Below are positions 59,129 to 64,000 of a DNA stretch of 64,000 nucleotides, piece by piece. Each line of letters starts with the position of its first letter. The stretch's first letter is position 1. The DNA is taken from contig JAQBNU010000094.1 of the NCBI GenBank assembly GCA_028288365.1, positions 1 through 64,000 of the forward strand. Direction: 5' to 3'. Made by a program: the position numbers and the translations under genes. Origin of the DNA: Chitinophagaceae bacterium (GTDB lineage: Bacteria; Bacteroidota; Bacteroidia; Cytophagales; Cytophagaceae). The notes under the pieces were generated by a model, which was not told the DNA's origin, searched no databases, and saw only the letters and a list, made by a program, of their open reading frames with translations.

Positions 59129-60796
59129 ATGAAATTAAGTTTGAAAGTATATCTTTTGTTTTGTTGTTTGTATGCCGCATCCGTAAACGCGCAAAGCAAA
59201 CAACCCAACATCATTGTCATATTAGCTGATGACCTGGGTTATTCAGACATTGGTTGTTATGGTTCTGAAATTCATACTCCCAATTTAGACAAGCTGGCAA
59301 GTCAGGGATTGAAATTGACACAGTTCTACAATGCAGGCAGATGCTGCCCTTCAAGGGCTGCGTTGCTTACCGGATTGTATCCTCATCAAGCCGGAGTGGG
59401 AGACATGTTGCAAAACGATAGTCTGGAAGCTTACGGTACACACTTAAATTACACGAGTGTGACATTGGCTGAAGTACTTCAGCAAGCTGGATACCATACT
59501 ATCATTTCAGGAAAATGGCATGCTGGAAATGAACCGGAATACTGGCCAACAAAAAGAGGATTTCAGGATCAGTATTTTAGTAACGGTACGACTGGTCATT
59601 ACTTCGGCATCGCCAAAGGGCGTCAGTATATAGTCAACGGAAAAGAAGTAGAGGTGCTAGGTCCATGGATCAAATCAGGTAACTCCGAATATAAGTTGTT
59701 CAAAAACGAAGACGGTTCACAATGGTATGCTACCGATGCCATCGCAGATCACGCAATTGATTTTATTGAAGCGTATAGAAAAGAAGAAAAACAAAAACCG
59801 TTTTTTCTTTACCTTCCTTTTACAGCGCCACACTGGCCGCTGCATGCCTTCGAAGAAGATATCGTAAAATACGAAGGGCGATACGACATCGGTTGGGACT
59901 CACTACGCGTGCAACGCTTCAATCGCATGAAGAGTTTGGGTTTGATTGATCCGTCCTGGAAGATCTCTCCACGAAATGAAAATGTAACGGCATGGTCTGA
60001 TTTGTCAGACAGTTTAAAAATCCGCAACGCTCGTTTGATGGCTACTTATGCAGCAATGGTTGATCGACTGGATCAGAACGTTGGGAAACTGTTGGAGTCG
60101 TTGAAAGCAACAGGAGACATAGACAATACTGTCATCATCTTTTTAGCAGACAATGGCGGATGTCACGAACAAGTGACGAAAGGAGCAGCTGGTGCGTTGC
60201 CCGGAACAGCGGAATCTTTTGATGGTTATGAATACGGATGGGCCAATGTGAGCAACACTCCTTTTCAATGGTTCAAACACTGGGCACACGAAGGAGGAAC
60301 TTCCACACCTTTTATTGCCTGGTATACTAAAGTCATCAAAGCAGGAAGTGTAAATTCATCGATAGGGTATATCGCTGATATCATGCCAACATTGGTAGAT
60401 CTGGCCGGTACAAAATATCCGAAGGAATATAAAGGCAATAAAATTACACCGACTATAGGAAATAGTTTATTGCCTTTGTTCAAAGGGCAACCTTCTTACA
60501 AAGGACACGATCAGATCTGTTGGGAACATGAAGGTAATCGTGCCGTGCGACAAGGCAATTGGAAATTGGTATCGCGTTACGATTATAAGAATAATGTTGA
60601 GTTGCCATGGGAATTGTACGACATTAAAAACGATCGTTCTGAAACAAATAACCTGGCAAAAAAAGATCTTGTCAAATACGCTGAACTGCAGAAGGTATAT
60701 GCTACATGGGCAGATCAAATACATGTGGTTCCTTATCAAAAACTACTTACACTGAGAAAAGAAAAAGGAGGTTCAAAACCTCAAGGCAATAATTAA
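59129..60796 (+). CDS. Arylsulfatase, classical PAS-like S1_4 type
   Basis: A 555-residue exported sulfatase with signal peptide (FCCLYAASVNAQ). It resembles the Pseudomonas arylsulfatase PAS in length and motifs: IVILADDLGYSDIGCYGSEI, CCPSRAALLTGLYPHQAGVG (Cys72 in CxPxR), SGKWHAG and APHWPLHAFEEDIVKYEGRYDIG, with ADNGGC. It lacks the C-terminal jelly-roll of the five preceding sulfatases. It probably desulfates aryl or alkyl sulfates. Confidence 0.93.
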   Translation: MKLSLKVYLLFCCLYAASVNAQSKQPNIIVILADDLGYSDIGCYGSEIHTPNLDKLASQGLKLTQFYNAGRCCPSRAALLTGLYPHQAGVGDMLQNDSLEAYGTHLNYTSVTLAEVLQQAGYHTIISGKWHAGNEPEYWPTKRGFQDQYFSNGTTGHYFGIAKGRQYIVNGKEVEVLGPWIKSGNSEYKLFKNEDGSQWYATDAIADHAIDFIEAYRKEEKQKPFFLYLPFTAPHWPLHAFEEDIVKYEGRYDIGWDSLRVQRFNRMKSLGLIDPSWKISPRNENVTAWSDLSDSLKIRNARLMATYAAMVDRLDQNVGKLLESLKATGDIDNTVIIFLADNGGCHEQVTKGAAGALPGTAESFDGYEYGWANVSNTPFQWFKHWAHEGGTSTPFIAWYTKVIKAGSVNSSIGYIADIMPTLVDLAGTKYPKEYKGNKITPTIGNSLLPLFKGQPSYKGHDQICWEHEGNRAVRQGNWKLVSRYDYKNNVELPWELYDIKNDRSETNNLAKKDLVKYAELQKVYATWADQIHVVPYQKLLTLRKEKGGSKPQGNN

Positions 60797-60806
60797 TTTC
60801 CACTAA

Positions 60807-60820
60807 ACACACACACACAC
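60807..60820 (+). repeat. (AC)7 simple repeat in the leader of the DUF2911 gene
   Basis: Seven AC units lie directly before the ATG at 60824. Length changes would alter spacing upstream of the start codon. Confidence 0.6.
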
Positions 60821-60823
60821 CAG

Positions 60824-61351
60824 ATGAAAACGTTCACCACCATCAGTAAAATTTCAGCAATGATTATATTTTCATTGCTATTCGTTACACCATCTTTTTC
60901 TCAGGACAAACCAAAGGAAAAGAAAAGTCCGGCAGCTACTGTAACTGGTAACATTGCAGGAAGCACGATCACCATCAACTACAGTCAACCTTCTGTAAGA
61001 GAAAGAAAAATCTGGGGAGATTTAGTTCCATATAATAAAGTATGGCGCACCGGTGCGAATGAAGCCACTACGTTTGAAACAACAAAAGACATCAAAGTAG
61101 AAGGTGTGTTATTACCTGCCGGTAAATACGCGTTGTTCACTATTCCGGGTGAAAGCGAATGGACGATCATCTTCAACAAGACCGCCAGCCAATGGGGATC
61201 TTTTAAGTACGAAGAGAAAGACGATCAATTGAGAATAAAAGTAAAAGCATCGAAAGCACCTGCCTTTACAGAGCAATTGACATTCTTCGTAGATAAAAGC
61301 AAAGTGTTTTTCCGTTGGGAAAATCTGGAAGTTGGGTTTGGTGTAAAATAG
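60824..61351 (+). CDS. Exported DUF2911 protein
   Basis: A 175-residue protein with signal peptide (ISAMIIFSLLFVTPSFSQ) and the DUF2911 core: ITINYSQPSVRERKIWGDLVPYN, VWRTGANEATTFET, LLPAGKYALFTIPG and WTIIFNK. The family is common in Bacteroidota but its role is unknown. It lies inside the sulfatase block with 27 bases to sulfatase 6, so it is probably part of the same transcript. Confidence 0.88.
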   Translation: MKTFTTISKISAMIIFSLLFVTPSFSQDKPKEKKSPAATVTGNIAGSTITINYSQPSVRERKIWGDLVPYNKVWRTGANEATTFETTKDIKVEGVLLPAGKYALFTIPGESEWTIIFNKTASQWGSFKYEEKDDQLRIKVKASKAPAFTEQLTFFVDKSKVFFRWENLEVGFGVK

Positions 61352-61360
61352 TAGTAAGTC

Positions 61361-61402
61361 ATAAGTGGTAAGTGAAAAATAAACCAATCACTTACCACTT
61401 AT
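61361..61402. repeat. Hairpin with AAGTGGTAAGTG core
   Basis: ATAAGTGGTAAGTG (61361-61374) pairs perfectly with CACTTACCACTTAT (61389-61402), just after the DUF2911 stop. It is similar to the hairpin at 39697-39750. No T-tract follows on the forward strand, so termination here is uncertain. Confidence 0.6.
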
Positions 61403-61423
61403 AATTATTGACAATTGTATAAA

Positions 61424-62749
61424 ATGAAAAGATTAATTTTAGTGCTGTTACTGGTTGTGGGTACTGTCTATGCACAAAGCAAAAAAGAAGTACCTGCCTC
61501 AAAGCCAAACATTGTTTACATTTTCTTAGACGATGCGGGAGTAACAGATTTCGGTGCTTATGGAAACACTGTTATACGAACACCTAATATTGACAAGCTA
61601 GGTAAAGAAGGAATCACATTCAATCAACATTATTCCGCTGCGTCCAGCTGTTCTCCTTCCAGAGCAGCGTTGCTTACCGGAAGGTATCAGGTAAGACATG
61701 GCTTAAATGAAGTACTACACCCGACTAGTCCAAGCGGTATAGATCCCAATGAAATTACATTGGCTGAATCACTGAAAGAACAAGGCTATGCAACAGGTAT
61801 TATAGGTAAATGGCATTTGGGTATAGTGAAACAGCACCTGCCTTTGCAAAATGGTTTTGACTATTATTTTGGTATACCATATAGTAACGATATGACACCG
61901 GTGTTCTATTTCAGAAACAACGACACGGTGAAAGACATCATTGATCAACGCTTCATCACCAGAACATATACAGACGAAGCCATCAATTACATCAAGGCAA
62001 ACAAAGAGAAACCTTTCTTTTTATACCTGGCACATAATCTTCCGCATGTGCCTTTGTTTGCTTCACCTGAGTTTATACAAAACTCGAAGAGTGGTATTTA
62101 CGGTGCTGTCATCGAAGAGATCGACTGGAGTGTAGGCAAAATCACCAAGGCACTGGAAGAATTGGGATTGGATAGAAATACCATCATCATTTTCAGCAGT
62201 GACAACGGTCCATGGAAAGTGAAGGAAGATAACGGCGGCACAAGTGGTGCATTGCGCAGCGAGAAAGCGACCTGGTTTGAAGGTGGATTCAGAGTGCCTT
62301 TGTTAGTGAAATGGCCGGGACATATCAAGGCCGGAAGTTTTTATAACAACATTACATCACAACTCGATTGGTTTCCAACCTTGACTAAACTAGCCGGTGG
62401 TACTTTAGCGAAAGATAGAACCTATGATGGAGAAGACATACTTCCCTTATTGAATGGTACAGCAGAGCGAAAAGGAAATCAGATTTATTATTTCTACAGT
62501 GGACAATTGAAAGCGTATAGAAAAGGAGATTACAAAATCATTTTCCCTTATGAAGGAAATCCGGCAAGCTTTGGACGTGCTGGCATTCCTAAGATAGAAT
62601 CGGTATGGTTATTCAATTTGAAGAATGATCCGAATGAAACAACAGATATCGCATTTAGTAATTTGCAACTGACACAGCAATTGGTAAATGAAGCCAATCA
62701 ATACGTAAAGTCACTCGGCGAACTTCCTCCGACACGTGCACCAAGATAG
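61424..62749 (+). CDS. Sulfatase, arylsulfatase A/N-acetylgalactosamine-sulfatase-like
   Basis: The ATG at 61424 gives 441 residues and signal peptide (LILVLLLVVGTVYAQ); an upstream TTG at 61415 adds three residues. It has VYIFLDDAGVTDFGAYG, CSPSRAALLTGRYQVRHG (Cys76), IGKWHLGIV and SSDNGPW, and SEKATWFEGGFRVPLLVKWPGH, the pattern of arylsulfatase A-like exo-sulfatases that remove sulfate from sugars or lipids. It has no jelly-roll domain and belongs to a different subfamily from its neighbours. Confidence 0.93.
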   Translation: MKRLILVLLLVVGTVYAQSKKEVPASKPNIVYIFLDDAGVTDFGAYGNTVIRTPNIDKLGKEGITFNQHYSAASSCSPSRAALLTGRYQVRHGLNEVLHPTSPSGIDPNEITLAESLKEQGYATGIIGKWHLGIVKQHLPLQNGFDYYFGIPYSNDMTPVFYFRNNDTVKDIIDQRFITRTYTDEAINYIKANKEKPFFLYLAHNLPHVPLFASPEFIQNSKSGIYGAVIEEIDWSVGKITKALEELGLDRNTIIIFSSDNGPWKVKEDNGGTSGALRSEKATWFEGGFRVPLLVKWPGHIKAGSFYNNITSQLDWFPTLTKLAGGTLAKDRTYDGEDILPLLNGTAERKGNQIYYFYSGQLKAYRKGDYKIIFPYEGNPASFGRAGIPKIESVWLFNLKNDPNETTDIAFSNLQLTQQLVNEANQYVKSLGELPPTRAPR

Positions 62750-62755
62750 TTAGTA

Positions 62756-63691
62756 ATGAAAGTAATAATACAATTCTGCTTCTTCCTATTGGCGACGATT
62801 GAATTGTCTGCACAACAAGTCCCCGACTTCAACTATAAGCCGCAGATTGCAGATCCGGCTTATAAAAACGGAACAGGTTCTGTCGTATCGATTGATCAGG
62901 CGCATCATAATTTTCATACGATCAGTACACGCTACGCGGCTTTTGCCAATGTATTGAGAGCTGATGGTTATACTGTTCGTGCGAATGAAAAATCGTTTTC
63001 TACAGAAGATCTTAAAAATATAAAGATATTGGTGATCGCTAATGCCATACATGAAAGCGATACCACCGCCTGGATTGTTCCCAATCCATCAGCTTTTACA
63101 ACAAAAGAAATTACAGTGATCAAACAATGGGTGAACAATGGAGGTTCGTTGTTTCTAATCGCTGATCACATGCCATTTCCAGGAGCAGCCAATGATTTGG
63201 CCAAGGTATTTGGTTTTACGTTTTATAATGGATTTGCCACAGATACCACTACAGGTCTCTATCCTGGAACGAAGAAGGAATTGGATGTATTCCAATCAAA
63301 AAATAAAACATTGGGTCACCATGAAATCACAGAACATATTGATAGTGTAGCAAGTTTTACGGGTCAGGCATTTCAAATTCCTGTTCAGGCTACTTCGTTG
63401 CTTACGTTTGATCAACGTTATAAAATTTTCCTGCCGGATACAGCCTGGAAATTTAATGCATCGACCAAGCGTCTGCCAGTCGAAGGTTTTTCACAAGGAG
63501 CAATATTGGACTATGGAAAAGGAAGACTTGCTGTGTTTGGCGAAGCAGCCATGTTCAGTGCACAATTAAAAGGGAAAGATAAAACTCCTTTCGGTTTGAG
63601 TTCGCCTGATGCGCCACAAAATCTTTCTTTCCTATTGAACCTTGTACATTGGTTGGATAGAAAAAATAATAAAAATGAGTTAAAAAAATAA
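62756..63691 (+). CDS. Exported DUF4350/GATase-like protein
   Basis: A 311-residue protein with signal peptide ([18 protein letters not shown]). The body has alternating strands and helices with [34 protein letters not shown] and [15 protein letters not shown], the layout of DUF4350/class I amidotransferase-like domains. No catalytic Cys is visible, so it is probably non-enzymatic or a different hydrolase. It begins six bases after the sulfatase stop and 22 bases before the next sulfatase, so it is certainly co-transcribed with them. Confidence 0.6.
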   Translation: MKVIIQFCFFLLATIELSAQQVPDFNYKPQIADPAYKNGTGSVVSIDQAHHNFHTISTRYAAFANVLRADGYTVRANEKSFSTEDLKNIKILVIANAIHESDTTAWIVPNPSAFTTKEITVIKQWVNNGGSLFLIADHMPFPGAANDLAKVFGFTFYNGFATDTTTGLYPGTKKELDVFQSKNKTLGHHEITEHIDSVASFTGQAFQIPVQATSLLTFDQRYKIFLPDTAWKFNASTKRLPVEGFSQGAILDYGKGRLAVFGEAAMFSAQLKGKDKTPFGLSSPDAPQNLSFLLNLVHWLDRKNNKNELKK

Positions 63692-63713
63692 ATCAATGTT
63701 GAATAAAAAAATC

Positions 63714-64000
63714 ATGAAATACCTAATTGCTTTATGCGTAATCCTGACGGGAAGTTATTATTCTGTTGCGCAAAACAAATTTGCAAAACCCAACATCATC
63801 CTGATCATGGTAGATGACATGGGCTATTCAGACATCGGTGCTTACGGATCAGAAATTAAAACACCCAATCTCGATCAACTCGCATCAGAGGGAATTCGTT
63901 TGAAAGAATTTTATAACAATTCCATCTGTGCACCTACACGTGCCTCTTTGTTGACTGGCCAATATCCGCACAAAGCAGGCATAGGCTATTTTGATGTCAA
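63714..64000 (+). CDS. Sulfatase 8, 3' partial
   Basis: Only the first 95 codons are in the window. ATG 63714 gives a signal peptide ([18 protein letters not shown]); an ATG at 63696 is also in frame. It has [21 protein letters not shown] and [20 protein letters not shown] (Cys72), the Cys-type sulfatase motif. It resembles the PAS-like sulfatase at 59129 more than the long paralogues. The gene continues past the right edge. Confidence 0.9.
   Translation, partial: MKYLIALCVILTGSYYSVAQNKFAKPNIILIMVDDMGYSDIGAYGSEIKTPNLDQLASEGIRLKEFYNNSICAPTRASLLTGQYPHKAGIGYFDV

Noticed and set aside
1-64000. CRISPR array, tRNA or rRNA genes
   Set aside because: No evenly spaced direct repeats with unique spacers and no tRNA cloverleaf or rRNA-like segment was recognised on either strand.

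Overview
The window looks like chromosomal DNA of a Bacteroidota bacterium, most likely a Chitinophagaceae-like soil or freshwater saprophyte. The evidence is a SusC/SusD pair, a secreted enzyme with a type IX secretion tail, carboxypeptidase-regulatory-like N-termini on TonB receptors, an ECF sigma factor coupled to an outer-membrane-type protein, many small exported proteins with MKK.. signal peptides, and the near absence of strong Shine-Dalgarno sites. No rRNA, tRNA, CRISPR array, prophage or intact IS element was recognised. The genus cannot be fixed from the sequence alone.

Layout. 1-6120: a DsbA-like oxidoreductase cut by the left edge, a GT-C membrane glycosyltransferase, a DoxX-like protein, a histone-H1-like Lys/Ala-rich protein, a Nudix hydrolase, a small exported protein and an HTTM membrane protein. 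6381-9491: an orphan membrane-anchored protein and a TonB-dependent receptor. 9565-13990: a GH128-like secreted glucanase with CBM6-like and T9SS domains, then an ECF sigma factor translationally coupled to a protein that joins an inner-membrane helix to an outer-membrane beta-barrel. 14142-22678: a compact locus of two B12-type radical SAM enzymes, a nucleotidyltransferase, two SAM methyltransferases, a GT87-like and a GT9-like glycosyltransferase, probably making or modifying a surface glycan or lipid. 22850-27348: a multi-PAS histidine kinase, a small hypothetical, a Spy/CpxP-like periplasmic protein and an aquaporin. 27609-35232: a GMC oxidoreductase and a complete tripartite RND efflux system. 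35398-40852: small exported proteins, a LamG-like lipoprotein, a GH5 endoglucanase, an outer-membrane barrel and an Old Yellow Enzyme.

41519-64000 is the most striking part. It is a co-directional block with a SusC/SusD uptake pair, an exported rhodanese-thioredoxin fusion whose rhodanese cysteine is Ser, five tandem paralogous sulfatases of about 760-780 residues with a C-terminal jelly-roll-like domain, three shorter sulfatases of other subtypes (the last cut by the right edge), a DUF2911 protein and a DUF4350/GATase-like protein. All eight sulfatases keep the Cys-type formylglycine motif. No glycoside hydrolase, polysaccharide lyase or sulfatase-maturing enzyme lies among them. The block therefore looks like a desulfation and uptake system for a sulfated substrate (polysaccharide, sulfolipid, steroid or aryl sulfate); the substrate is unknown.

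Three families of short hairpin repeats sit between genes. One (TTGGCGTCTCGCCAA-type) and possibly a second (GGTCTGTC-type) occur as inverted pairs, like REPIN elements.
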